64,000 bases of DNA from Oreocharis arfaki. Taxonomy: Eukaryota > Chordata > Aves > Passeriformes > Paramythiidae. Made by a program: the position numbers and the translations under genes. The notes below the pieces were generated by a model. The model saw only the letters and a list, made by a program, of their open reading frames with translations. It had not been told where the DNA came from and searched no databases. Below, piece by piece: positions 50,196-62,562 of the stretch. Location: the NCBI GenBank assembly GCA_013398015.1, contig VZRR01008077.1, positions 1,313,731-1,377,730 of the forward strand, written 5' to 3'. Position 1 is the stretch's first letter. Each line of letters starts with the position of its first letter.

Positions 50196-53126
50196 GTGAG
50201 TACTTCCACCTGCCAGATACCTCCGCTGAAAATCTCACCTCACTGAAAGTCCCCGCAGCTTCAGGGGGGCCTAAGAATAGATGCAAACCCACATGTGCAG
50301 CTCATGCTCTTCCAAAGGCTTGGGTTTCTAGACTCTCTTCTAACTTGTTAAGTAGACTTTATTGAATGAAAGGAAAGGGAAGGTTTTTTGTTTTAACACA
50401 AGTGTATTCACAGTCCTCAGAGTTAGGGAGAAAAGTTTCAAAATGTCTCTTGGGCTTTCTGAAAGGGTCAGAGACCAGGCAGCATATGAGACAAAGTCCG
50501 AGTGTATGTTTTCAATACATGTCTCCTTCCAAGAGGTTTAGATTAAACTACTAAGTTTGGAGTCACTTATTCAGAATTTCCGAGTTTACAGTGCTAATTT
50601 AATGAAATAGAAGCATTATGCTGAACATGCTTCCTGAGATATGAATGTACTGAGTGCTAATGTTCTCCTTTTCACATTTCATGTGTCTGACCTGCATCCT
50701 TGATGTTTCTGTCCTCTTTGGGAGATCAATGCAATTTCTCTCCAGTTGACACATGGGCAAACTCACATACAGAGCTCTCAGTTAACTTCTCAAAGCCACA
50801 GGAGAGAGCAGAGAGTGTGGAATTCAGGGTGAGACCAAAAAGAGCCCAGTTCTTTCATCTACTCTCAAACTATCAGATTTTCTGTGTTCAGATGTACCCT
50901 AGTTTTGTACATCAATTTTGCCCCTAAGGGGGATCATAGCCATATCTGCCTTCCCTCTTTACCTGTCAGAATGTCTTACATTCTTTCTTTTACTTGAGCT
51001 TTTCTGCTGAAAGGAAGCACATTAGAAATTTCCAAAACTCAAGAACTTTTTTCTCCATTTTAATTTCCAGCTCCCAGTGTGAAGGAATAAATGTTCCTTG
51101 AAGCTTTTATTATGCTCATAATTCCCTCAAAGTCAATCATGGCTGCACTTAACAACCTGTTATTAGAGCATTAACTGTTTTTTCCTTCACCTTGGGCCAT
51201 TAGCTGACAAAAGTGATGGTTACCTGGTAATAACAACCAGATTTGTATGGATTATCTGATTTTTCTCAAAGGAACTACTTTTTCATGGTGATGGTTTTAA
51301 AGCAGAATGCAACAAGGGACAGTTTCTTGGCCTGGTTTTTCTGCTCCAACTTTTTCTTCATCAACATTTCAGACCTCTCTTTTGATTTTTGTATCATTCT
51401 TAGGTGGCCAGTTTATTATCATTATCTCTAGGGAAATATTTTTCAAGCACTTACACTCATGCAAATGCTGAAGTAAGATGACACCTCAGTACTAAACTTT
51501 TAATTTATTTGGTTGTACAGGTCAATATAGGATGTTTGACCTTGAAGCTCAAATGTACAGACAAAAATGCCTGCAAATCATTCTTATTGTACAATACGTC
51601 AGGTACTAGGATCCCATGCTAAAAAGAAAAGAGAGAAAAAGGCTCCTTGGCCTCAAGCAATATTAATTTTCTACCCTGCAGCTTTATTAGCAGCCAGTCA
51701 ACTTTTCAGCTTTGTGGAATCTGCTGTCAGGATTCTTATCTTGGTATTTAAAGGAAGCAGAGATATTATTTTTCCTCTTACATGCACTGTCACAAAATAT
51801 TTGGGAGAACCTGCTATTCCTGCAAACCCACAGTACTTCCTATGGTCAGAGCTCAGTTGTGACTTGCTGGTAGAGATCTCTTGGGAAAAGGGGGAAAAAA
51901 TAGATCAAGTTTTAAGGAGCCAAAAGCAAGAATAGGATCCTTTTGTGCTTGGAGCTCTGTGTTCCAGTGGTAAAAGAACAGCTCTTGCTCTCCACAATCT
52001 TTGTAATCCAAGTAGATAGAGAACTGATTAATGTCCCTATTTCTTGCTTGAAGAGCTGAGAGGTAACACAAGAGGATTGTCTCAGTTAAAATCACCAAAT
52101 TTCCTGCTTCCCAGAATGAATGTCTTATAAAAAAGAAAGAATCTGACTTTTCTTATTTTGTCCTTTCCATCTCACAGGGATAATCTGCCAGTTTGCTGTG
52201 TTTTAAAGGTACAACCCAGAAAGTATCACTGTCTGATGGGCAGCAGTTATCAGCTGAAATTCAGTACCAGCGAAAACAAAAGATTAAACGAAGAAAAGCA
52301 ATGGAGATAGTAAAGCTTTAAACAAACTACCAAACAAAACCTCAGTATTTTTTACACATGTTGTTTTTTCTAGAGAGGAACTGCCTTCTGAATTCAGGGC
52401 TTCATGCCCTGGACTTATTCTGTGCATTTGCATTTATTTGACACAACTTTGCATTGGTGCTTTGTTGTTTTTTAAGTCTTTCAGAACCAAGTGCTTCTGA
52501 CAGTTACATGCTTTGTTATGCCAATGCACACACCTTTCAAGAGATTCCTGATGTTTTACTAGGGGTGACTGACTCCCCAAAGGCTTTCCAAGGTCAGGCC
52601 TAAGTCAAAAGGATACCAGGGATTTCCAAAATCATGAGTCTTTATTTTGGAGACCTTTCAAAAAAACTGTCATAAATGCCTCTTATATAACCAGACTTAA
52701 GCCATCTTGGCTAAAATGATCTTCCCACAAATCTTAGTAGCTCAGTGGCTATATTTTCAAGAAAAAACCTTTTTTCTCTCTTGTGTCCTATCCCTCTAGC
52801 TTTAAATAGCAGCTTCCCTATGTAAAGCAAGGCCAGTTCATTGTTCTTCTTCAAAATGCATTTAAAAAATTCTTCTAAACACAGTGCTGACCCTGTCTGA
52901 AAATTAGCACTGTGGAAAATGTGCATAAGAGGGGAAAAAATGTATCTTTAAATATGATTATCTTTTTCTGTTGTTTATTGACTGCTGAAATTCTCTTTTA
53001 TTTCTAAACTAGACTCTCACAGCTGACATAAGACTTTTGATTTATTTAAAGAAAGATCCTTGCTGTTCACAACTGTGCAGGGAGGATTTAACTCAAAACC
53101 TTTAATAATGAGCTCTCTTCCCACAG
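50196..53126 (+). other. SORCS3: Intron e12-e13 (2931 bp)
   Basis: GT-AG intron with a MIR-like fragment (50750-50850). Nothing else is recognised. Confidence 0.9.
50750..50850 (+). repeat. MIR-type SINE fragment
   Basis: ACACATGGGCAAACTCACAT, then CAAAGCCACAGGAGAGAGCA and GGAATTCAGGGTGAG, follow the MIR core order (gaaactgaggcac ... ggccacacag ... agagc-gggaat). Confidence 0.45.
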
Positions 53127-53260
53127 GTCCAGTGGAGCACGTCCATCTGAGTGTCCCCTTTGTTGCCATCAGAAATAAGGATGTCAACATTACAGCAGTG
53201 GTTTGGCCCAGCCAGGCAGGCACACTCACCTACTTCTGGTGGTTTGGCAACAGCACCAAG
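53127..53260 (+). CDS. SORCS3: SORCS3 exon e13: second PKD-like domain, first half
   Basis: 134 bases. Two bases complete the cysteine codon (T/GT), then 44 codons to phase 0. PVEHVHLSVPFVAIRNKDVN and ITAVVWPSQAGTLTYFWWFG are closely conserved with SORCS3, and the exon ends NSTK. NIT and NST are potential N-glycosylation sites. Acceptor CTTCCCACAG, donor AAG/gtacag. Confidence 0.97.
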
Positions 53261-53552
53261 GTACAGATACCCTTTGGTTCTCTTTTTCTTCCTAAGCTTT
53301 TCGCAACAGACAGGGAACTCTCTCAGCCCTAATAAAAACTTTTTGCCTTTGCCTGTTCTGTGTTTTAGTTTTTTCCTTGTCTGAGAAGGGTTGTCATTAT
53401 CTGAACTTCCACCTTTGTGAATTTATTTCCTTCTGTCTTGTGTTGTTCTTAGGAGCCATTACTTTCGACGCCTGGTTGTTATCAGCCCTTAGATTTGAAG
53501 ACCACTGTTATTACCAGTGTTCACTTGCAACTTAACTGAGCTATGTGTGGAA

Positions 53553-53687
53553 TAATGCTGGCTTTCAACACAGTGTTTAAAAACTGCTGGTGTTCAAATA
53601 ACCGGGGGGGTGTCCATTGTGTACCAGTGTGCAGTACATAATGCTGGATTCCAACACAGTACTTTAAAGCTCTTGCTGTTCAAATAA
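53553..53687 (+). repeat. Diverged local duplication (two units of about 50 bp)
   Basis: TAATGCTGGCTTTCAACACA followed by GTGTT...CTGCTGGTGTTCAAATAA (53553-53600) resembles ATAATGCTGGATTCCAACAC...CTCTTGCTGTTCAAATAA (53638-53687). Identity is roughly 80 percent by eye. Confidence 0.7.
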
Positions 53688-56319
53688 ACAGTTGCATCTA
53701 GAATTTCAAGCTGAAGAATCTGGCTGTGTTTGAGAGGGAGATGGGACTTCTTTGTCTTGAATTTTCAAATGATGTGTATTGTAACTGTATGTATTATAAA
53801 GAGCTTTTTTATCAATAGTTAAAGTAAGTGAAACTACAAGTTAACGTCATGCTTTCAAATGGAGAGAGCAGGATTGCTTATTAGCTGCAGTTTTTATTGT
53901 GGGCTTTAGGAGTGAGACAGGCACTATTCTCCATTCTTAACAGTTGTGAAATGTACAGCTGTTAATTTTGCGATGCAGTTTCTTCTGTTATTTATAAAAG
54001 CAATTTAAGTCATGTCATTGTCTACATTTGCAATTGAAGGTGTGCACTGAGGTGGGATTGCAGCAGAAAGAAACGGGGATTTTACATGAAATGTGGAACT
54101 TGAGGTAAAAAATAGGCACACAAGTATTTTGTTTTCTCTTTGACAAAGCTGCTTAGTTTTAACCTCTAACCCTAGCTACCAACAATATCAGGAAAGGCAA
54201 AATAAAAACAGTAAGTGCTGCTTCTGCTGGGATTTTACATCCAGTGAGGAAGCTCACTGTAAGAACTTGCTGATTTTTTGTGGAAGCATAATTGAGGCAC
54301 CGAAAGAGCTCAGGAGCAAAAAACATATACTGTAACTTGGCAAGTTGCTGTGCCCCAGCTGAACTACGGCAACCACCCACATATGCACGTCTAGTCCATT
54401 GCAAGTACCAGATAATTCCACATAGCTTATACTGCATTGAAATACAGGGTTGCAAAATCATGTTACAGTTCAGATATTTTTGGCTCGGTGCTCACATGTA
54501 GAGAACCATTAAAGTATGTCTGAGACAATTTAGGTACTGGTAATTTGATCATCTGCTTAAGCCATCCAGTGTAGAGTTTTCCTGCCATTGTTTTAGTCCT
54601 TACTATAGAAGTTGATTATGAATAGGGCTTTAAAAAGATTTTTTGAAATAGAAAGTAACCTAAAAAAGGTAGAGCAAAGCAGTGGTGTTCGCTGAAGATT
54701 TCTGTGCAGTTCTCACAGTGCTTGCTTCTGGGTTGGAAATACGACCTGTTTCATCTTCTAGCTTAGATTTCAGACCCATAGGCAGCAGAGTACAAGCAGA
54801 TATGGATGTGTTTGGGATGGATACTTTGGACACAGCTGCACATGGAGTAGCTGATCCTTTGACACCTTGGCATGATTGTACACATTGCTGAAATATGGAA
54901 TAGAAAACATGGTGGCACTTACCTGTGTCTGAATCTCAGACCCAGAGCACTTTTCAGTCTTTGCAAAGCACTATCTCCAGCTTCCTCATGGAATGTTCTT
55001 CAACTCTGAAGAAGTTTGGCATATAGACATAAATATATCAGCCATCTTTTTTCAGAACAGCAGTCTGTATCACATCAAAATTCCTCCTGGGATGTTTAAT
55101 ATATATGTCAGATCCTTCTCTGTGCCCACTCATGAATAAACTATGGTGTTCTGAGTAGAAGTGGAAGATGGGGCCACTAAAGTAAAGGATGTGGTGTGTA
55201 ATATTATGACTGGTATTGTTAGATGATATATTTTAGTTCTGTGCTGAGGGATTGCAGCTTTTCCTGTTCAACCCATAGCCATCCCAGGCAGAACTGGATG
55301 TGTCTCGTGTCACTGTGCAGTCTCACTCTCCGTGCTGCTGCACAGGAGAATGTTGTCTTAGATTCAAATGACCTGGCTGAGACTCCTCTTCTGCTCTCCC
55401 CACCCTGCTGAAACTCCTGTACTGAATTTCTGCTGGACTGATTTTTGCAGTATGCCCAAAGGCCAATTTGCCTGGATTAACACAGGTCCAGTTTAATAAA
55501 TGTATCCAGCTGTCTAATAGGTTTGAGCAAATGAACCTTAAACTACTTGATTTAATTTAGAGTTGGTTTCCAGGTCTTGGTTCTTGAATTAAAATTAAGG
55601 AGTTGGCTGAATGTTAAAACTCCATGATGGAGGTGAAATCATCCATGATAATGGAATGTCCAGCATACACACATACAAAAAGAAAAAAAATGTAATTTTA
55701 AAGGCCAGATTGCATCCTCTTATCTGCCTTTGCACAGAACCACAACTTGTAACCTCCAGGATTGCTGATATCACTGCAGTTTGATACGGGCCCATTCAGC
55801 ATCTCAGGGTCTGTGTGTATCTCAGTACATGTTAGCTGGGCCTCCAGGGCTGGCACAAGCTGGCACCCTTGGACTGTGTGTGCCATGTGATAAGGCTTTA
55901 TGGGTTTTACTTCTTTTTCAGCTCATGGATGAGGGAGTCAAAGGAAGGTGGTATTCTAGAGAGAGAGAAATGTGTTTGCCAGTCTGGCCTGTGCTGGTGG
56001 AAATTCTGATTTGTCTATGCAAATGCCTGATGTGACCCCTGTTTTGGAGTGCAGTTGGGTTGGCAGCCCAATGAGATAAAGTCTGAGAGCTGGAAGGTGA
56101 AAGTTTAGAAGCTTCCCTCTGAAAACAAACTGGCAGTGTAGTGAAGGGATGGCAGCGAGGGTACAATGGCTTTGTCTGTTCTCTTAGACCTCTGTGTGCT
56201 TTTGCAATGGAGATCAGTGTCACATTTCCACTTTTGTAGTTTCTCTAAATGGAGAGCTTTTTCTGAAGACCAGCTGTCAGATCAGTGGCACTGTGAGGGC
56301 TAGACCTTTGATTTTCAAT

Positions 56320-56860
56320 TGTGGTGGGTTGACCCTCTCTGGACACCAGGTGCCCACTAGAGCAACTCTATCACTCCCCTCCTCACATGGGCAGGATGCA
56401 TAAAATATAACAAAATCAAGTCACAATAATGAGAGAGATACCACTGATTACTTTTAAAAAACAAAACAGCCCTGACTTTGTGAAATTAGTGTAATTTATT
56501 ATCATCCAAATCAGAGTAGGATAACGAGAAATAAAACCAAATCTTAAAACACCTTCCTGCATCTCTCCCTTCTTCCCAGGCTCAACTTCACTCCTGAATT
56601 CTCTTCCTCCTCTTGCCCCAGCAGTGCAGGGAGACAGGGCATGGGGGCTGTGATCAGTTCATCACATGTTGTCTCTTCCAGTCCTTCCCCCTCAGGGAAG
56701 AGGGGACTCCTCTTTGCCTGCTTATGGGAGGGAGTCCCTCCCATGGGAGACAGCTTCTACTAATTTCACCAATGTAGGCCCTTCCCATGAGCTGCTCCAG
56801 CATGGATCCCTTCTACAGCCACATTCAGTCAGCACTGTCACCAGGAATTATGCCATACTT
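56320..56860. mobile_element. Avian endogenous-retrovirus LTR fragment
   Basis: It begins TGTGGTGGGTTGACCCTC and runs through CACCAGGTGCCCAC, CTCTATCACTCCCCTCCTC, AAATCAGAGTAGGATAACGA, AAACCAAATCTTAAAACACC, a CAGTTCATCACATGTTGTCT block, AGGGAGTCCCTCCCATGGGA and CTGCTCCAGCATGGATCCC. I recognise this from a repeated LTR family of neoavian genomes. The far end is lost or too diverged to place, and no internal retroviral coding sequence adjoins it, so it reads as a solo or truncated LTR. Orientation relative to the provirus is not settled. Confidence 0.72.
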
Positions 56861-57451
56861 TCAGCCTGGTTAGCATAGTTTGCCAGCTTGTGGTTGCAGC
56901 TTGCTTATAGACTCACAGCATGGACGGGGCAGTGCTGGATGTCCTCACTCTGCCCTCAGCAGTGTTGCTCTGTGAGAGAGAAATGGATTTGTGCTCATAA
57001 AAGCAAAGGCTGGCCGTGAATCTGAACAATATGGATTGTTTGAAGAAGCATCTGCATCTTTGGTTTATTTTCAATTTGAGGTTGGGTTTTGTACAGCAAA
57101 TATAGCAACTGAGCTGGTTGTGTGTGTACAACACTGCATTCTACTGCACTAATTCTGCAATTGCTGACTGTGGTCTGCTGAGGAGTTCGTACAGAAATGG
57201 GTTGTGGTTCAGTGGGAGAATATTTCAGGAAACATTTAGTGAAGTGAGAGAAACCTCTGCCTGTGGGACACTGTTTATAAGATGGTGTTTGGGCCACCTT
57301 TAGTCCTTAGCAGAACACGCAAACTTGTAACACCACACCTGTATCAAGGAGCAAGGACCTTGTTGCCTGGTGGATTAGTCAGGTTCATGTTGTGATCCTG
57401 AGTTAATCTCACCCTGATTTTGATATTGTCATTTGTGTTTGCCTCCTACAG

Positions 57452-57575
57452 CCCCTCATCACCTTGGAGAGCAGCATCTCGTACATGTTCACTGTGGAGG
57501 GGATGAACACTGTCACTGTGCAAGTCGCTGGGGGCAACACCCTCATCCAGGACACCAAGGAGATCGCAGTGCACG
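57452..57575 (+). CDS. SORCS3: SORCS3 exon e14: second PKD-like domain, second half
   Basis: 124 bases, phase 0 start, with the G of a glutamate codon left over. It encodes PLITLESSISYMFTVEGMNT and VTVQVAGGNTLIQDTKEIAV then H. Conserved VTVQVA and QDTKEIAV strands close the domain. The donor CACG/gtaccc is weak, but it is fixed by continuity with EYFQSQ in the next exon. Confidence 0.95.
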
Positions 57576-59984
57576 GTACCCTCAGCCCTTTGCAATCACG
57601 TCTCAGGGGGGTGAAGGACAGACAATCAGTGCTGATCCAAAATGAACTCTAGGAACTTGATAGTGACTGGAGGAACCTCTGAAGACAAACCTCTGATGAC
57701 AGAGTAGCTCAGATGTGTCATGATGACAGGATACAGAAGTGAATATAATGGGGCAGCTCACCAAATTTGTAACCTCAGCATTAATAAGGTGGCTGGTGTC
57801 TCCTGTGTTTGTTGATCTGTCTGTACACCCAGACAGGGAACTCACAAAAAATAAAAAACACTTCCCCATGGGTAATGTTTGGTATGTTCTTGCCAAATCC
57901 GCATGTCATGGCCTTCAAAAAGCACCCTTTGGCAGACAACAGAGCTTACTCTGTTTGAGGCTTGAAAAATCCTGGTTGAAAGGGCTCTCTCAGCAGCTTT
58001 GACCCGGACTTTTAGAATAATTTCCACCCTGGGCCAGTCTTTATTTTCCTTATCCAGTTACTGGCATCTAGCATTTGAGGACAAGCTTTTCTTTGGACAT
58101 CAACTTTTATTGAGAAACCTGGGCTTCAAATAACTTGGTCTACTTTGAAGTTCAGCGCTATGTAGTTGCACTGTGTGTGTCTTATTTCAGTAATTAAATA
58201 CAAATAAATGTCCTGCTGTAGACTCAGATTTAACAACCAGCTAAATAGATATTTATTGATTGTCTGGCCATGAAATGCAATAGGCTTTAATAATTTGTTA
58301 ATGTGATTTAGTAATACCCAGACTTGCTATTATCAAATATTAGGAACCCTCTACATAATTTTGAGCGCTGCAAAATGCAGTGTTTACTTCTGAGAAATTT
58401 CCATCTTTCCGCTAGTTTCTGGAATAAACCTGAATCAAATATATTTAAGAGTGATGCCCACAGGTGATCTCTATCCTTAGTCCCAGTAGGTCCCACAGAG
58501 AACTCTTCACTGTTTTTAAACACCTTGGAAGAAAGTTTGCCATTCTGTTTAGAAGATACAAACCTTTGGATTCTGTCACAAAGAGAAATTGACCCATTTG
58601 GATCCAGTCCAAATAGTCCTATGCAGTGCTGTGCTGCAGACTGACCTGGCCTAAGGAAGGAATCCTTCTAGTCCCTCAGTCTGGTGATCAGTTCAAGTCT
58701 GAGTTTGTAAACAAGTGACACCTTTAGTAAACACGTCCTCTGATAAACTTGTGTCCTTATCTGTGTCCTGAGACAAGTGATTATGGGTCTAGGCCATTGC
58801 CTAGACATGGATTTCTGGTGTTACCAGTGGAGGAGATTTATTTAGGTATATTCTTAATTTGAGATTAACAGAGAAGAATTTGCTCAAAAAATAAATTGGG
58901 CATGGTACTAAGGGGTCAAAAGATTTTATGTATGGGGCTCTGGGTTAAACTTTCAGAACCTGGGAGACTTTCCCTGCTCTCTTTGATGCTTGTTTTATTT
59001 AAAAGTATACTTCACCATCTAAAACGAAAGAACAGTTCTTGCAAAAGATGCCACATAAATGGTGTGCTCGCACATCTCTGCTATTCTGTGATTTTCGTCA
59101 TTTATACTCTGGCAGGTTTATCTTGATCTAAAACTAGTGCCTTCTTACAAATGATTAATGGTACTTATTTGAAGTATCTGAAGATCAGTTGCTTCAAGGT
59201 GAAGCACAGCACATCTCCAGAAACAGAGAGTCTTCTACACTGAGAACTTTTATATAAATGTGGTTCCCATCCCAGATCTGTGCCTCCCACTGGCCCAAAT
59301 CCATTGTGCACAGCTGCCATAAGGATTCCTGACCTGGTCTTTGGTGACGCTAGCAGGGAGAGTTGGAATTGGAGAAAAATTTAAATCGTTCTGTATTTCA
59401 AGTCTAGGAAGCTTTTCTTCCTCTCATTCAATTAGGACAGAACTTCAAGATGTTTTGTCAATAGCCATTGCTTGATGAGCCAGTCATTAGCACCACTGGG
59501 TTCTCTTTTGCTGGAGAATTAACCACCCCTGGCTTCCCTCCGGGAGGGTCAACAGAAAACATTACTTACAGCAATTGTTTGCTCTGCAATTGTACAGACA
59601 GGCCTTCCAAATTTCACCCAGGTGCTGCCTTATTTGCTGGTCAACTTACTTATGAGCAGAATCTGAAGAAGTTGAGAGGCAGAATTACAAAGCCCAGAGG
59701 CATCATGAAGGCATCCTCTCACCTCTCTCATTTTTGCTTCTGTTTCTCTGGGGAAAGCTGGAAGTTGGCATTAGGTCAAAATGTCCTTTATAAGTTCCTT
59801 TATAAGCACTCTTTTCTTGAAAGCTTTCTGCCCTGCTTAGTGTTAGCCAGCCTTTGTCTTCCTTCAGCCCTTTCTCTTTCTCTTGCTTTAAGATCGTTAT
59901 GGTCCTCCTGTTGTCTTCTGCACCCTTGTCTGTACCCTGAACACTGCCCATTTAATCTTCTCACAAAGACTTGTTCTATTCCAG
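57576..59984 (+). other. SORCS3: Intron e14-e15 (2409 bp)
   Basis: GT-AG intron. Its last 517 bases stay open in the frame of the following exon (see findings). No repeats are recognised. Confidence 0.9.
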
Positions 59985-60097
59985 AGTATTTCCAATCTCA
60001 GCTCCTGTCATTTTCTCCCAACTTGGACTACCATAACCCTGACATCCCTGAATGGAGACAAGACGTTGGCAAAGTCATCAAGAGAGCACTAGTGCAG
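59985..60097 (+). CDS. SORCS3: SORCS3 exon e15: membrane-proximal region, EYFQSQLLSFSPNLDYHNPD
   Basis: 113 bases. Two bases complete the glutamate codon (G/AG), then 37 codons to phase 0. YFQSQLLSFSPNLDYHNPDI and PEWRQDVGKVIKRALVQ are close to identical with SORCS3; SORCS1 has EFRSLRLSFSPNLDDYNPDI. Acceptor GTTCTATTCCAG, donor CAG/gtgagc. Confidence 0.97.
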
Positions 60098-61941
60098 GTG
60101 AGCATCTGTTTCCTTGTCTATGCTAACATTGAGTAGGCTGGTAAAACATGCACTTTTTTGACATGTTAGCTTAAAAGAATGGGTAAGGACAGCAGTGATG
60201 AAACTATCATTAAAAATCAATAAAAAGCTTCTTAATATGCTGGATCTTTTTACAGAGCCAAACGATATTGCCAATTTTGTGGAAACATTGCAATTACTTT
60301 TGTTAATATTTCTGTGTGCTTTTCAGCTTTTAATATCCCTGAGGATTTTGCAAATTCTAGATTGTAGTAGTATCATCATTATTCTTGTTTTGCCAAATTT
60401 ATATCACAGTAGCTACTGTTTTCTACTCCAAATATTTGGTTTGTGTTACTGTGTTGTTAAACAGCTGATCCACTTCATCCTAGAAGACAGACATTGTAGT
60501 ATTCTGGATACGTGAGGAAAATATTCTTATCTCTTCCTGATAGTCAGGAGTTCCATGTGCAGCTAAGTGTAGCAACTGGTGAACATTTTAAAGCTCTACT
60601 CCCTTTCCAACTGGGGCAAAAAATGAAGATTCATAGGGAAAATAAACTTACCTTCAAAATATAGGTTAAAGAGAGACTTCTGTTGGTGGAATATACTGAA
60701 TCTTCCTCTGGGATTAATTAGAATATGTAAACTAGTACTCATATTCTTGCAGGAAAGGGGACAGAATAATTTATGATATCAAATAGTCAGGAACTTTAGT
60801 TATGTGTGAAATTAGGAGCTAGATTTAGACAAGCTTTTGTGGGTTTTGCATTCTGCCAAAAATGTATCTTGTTGGGGTTTTTTTGCTTTAGCTACAGCTG
60901 TTCTTAGAAATGGAGGCTGATTATTTTTACTGGGAATGTACATTCCTGCTCAGCTTTTCTCATCTGCAGCCCACTCAAAATTCACAGTTTATAAGAGTTT
61001 CCTCGATTGTTTTTCCATCCTGAGCAAATGCTAAGTTTATTGCTTTAAACTGTTGTTCCCTTTTACTGTATTCAGAATCAAGCTTGAAGGACAAAAATGA
61101 TTAAATGGCTTGTAACTGTGAATGGTTAGCAGAGAAGAGTAGAAATCTCATGGAAGTGCTTGCTTGTATATCCCACAATGGGAATGGGCTGCCGTGTTGG
61201 TACATTTCCGCTCTGGAGTGAGGCCATGGAGTTTGAGATGGGATAGGACCAGGGAGCTAATGGAGTTAACCTCATGTAGCAGAGCATTTCTGAGGGAGGG
61301 GAGGCTTCCTGCCCTGCTGAGGATGCACAGCTTGGATTTGGGGAGAGAGGGCAGCAGCCTCGGTGGGAGGGTCTTGCTGAGGGCAGTGGTGAGAGTCAGG
61401 CAGGAACTTGGTTCAGCAAACTGAGCAGCTCCTAGCACAGCCCTCCCCATCAGCCCCAGGAGTAAAGTCTCCCTCTGGGGACATTGCTGTTCATGCACAG
61501 CAGATAAGGATCCCCACAACCTGATAATAAAAGGTGATTGCAGGCACTTTTCTTCATATTGTCCCTGCTTGTCACACATTTACCAGTGGTTGCTCCTAGA
61601 CAGGCTCTATGGATCTGACTTTGGGTCAGTCATTCTTTTGTAGCAAGGAGGACTATATGGAACGTTCAGATCTGGAGACAAGCTAGGTTTGGACTTGGGT
61701 TGAGATCTTTGGACCCAGGGGTGTTGCCAAGACTACATTCACTTCTAGAAAGGAAGTAGAGTGCGTCTTTAGCAGAAGCACGATTTGTGACCCACCAAAT
61801 AGTCAGAACAGCTCATTAGGACCACAACACCCACAGTGGAACTGGAACACAACAATTTGATGGGAGCACCCTTTCTGGTAGGGAATGGAAACATAAGTAA
61901 CAAAATAGCAGCTAGGGACCTCGTTTTTACTTTTCTTCTAG
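60098..61941 (+). other. SORCS3: Intron e15-e16 (1844 bp)
   Basis: GT-AG intron. It includes a GC-richer stretch near 61180-61500 that is open on both strands but has no recognisable product. Confidence 0.9.
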
Positions 61942-62073
61942 GTGACCGGTATCCCTGACGAGCAGATCCTGGTAGCTGTGTTCCCTGGGCTCCCTACTTC
62001 TGCTGAACTCTTCATACTGCCCCACAAAAACAGAACACAGAGGAGGAAAAGCAGTGAGGCTGATCTGGAGCAA
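61942..62073 (+). CDS. SORCS3: SORCS3 exon e16: VTGIPDEQILVAVFPGLPTS segment
   Basis: 132 bases, phase 0 to 0, 44 codons. VTGIPDEQILVAVFPGLPTS and AELFILPHKNRTQRRKSSEA are followed by DLEQ. NRT is a potential N-glycosylation site, and RRKSSEADLEQ is the charged, variable stretch before the membrane-proximal helix. Acceptor TTTTCTTCTAG, donor CAA/gtaagg. Confidence 0.96.
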
Positions 62074-62500
62074 GTAAGGAAAGAAGGATTCATGGAACAT
62101 TTATTCCTGTCATATTGTTTGCAGATGGGCCCCTGAAGCTGCAGAGCATTGGAAGTACTTAAAATAAGTGTGGTGGAAATGGATGCATCTGGGATTGCGA
62201 CGGTATAGTTTATGGCATTAAAGAAAATTATTTTCAGAGGAAAACCAGGATTTTCTAATACCTCACTGAGATATGTCACACTCTACCCCTAGCAGAGATT
62301 CTTCCTAAATCAGTGGAGTGTCCTTTCTCCAGTAGTTATGGCCAAAGGAACCTTGGATATGTACTCCCTCTACTCCCTGGAGGAATGCTAATAGAGGGAG
62401 GCCAAAGCAGCAAGATAATATACTGAGGTTTACTAAAAATAAATCAGGCTCTTCAGCTCATAGATCACCAAAACAAGACCTCTTTTTTTTTTTCCTGCAG

Positions 62501-62562
62501 CAGTGAATGGCCTGTGCAAACTATATTTGGAAGTTACAATATCCATCCATTTAGATAAATAG
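62501..62562 (+). other. SORCS3: Candidate stop-introducing cassette exon
   Basis: A run of T and C ends in the tandem acceptor TTTCCTGCAGCAG (first AG ends at 62500, second at 62503). A donor ATAG/gtaatt follows at 62563. Both flanking exons are phase 0, so inclusion would read CAG TGA, or TGA directly, and stop at once. Evidence is splice-site appearance only. Confidence 0.25.

Larger units (their letters stand above)
53261..57451 (+). other. SORCS3: Intron e13-e14 (4191 bp)
   Basis: GT-AG intron containing a diverged local duplication (53553-53687) and an endogenous-retrovirus LTR fragment (56320-56860). No other gene is recognised. Confidence 0.9.

Noticed and set aside
57433..57652. Extension of exon e14 past 57575
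   Set aside because: The frame stays open for about 25 codons after the H codon, but the family continues with EYFQSQ from the next exon, and a GT donor lies exactly at 57576.
61148..61579. 143-codon minus-strand frame in a GC-richer part of the e15-e16 intron
   Set aside because: The stretch is open on both strands because of its base composition, and no protein similarity is recognised.
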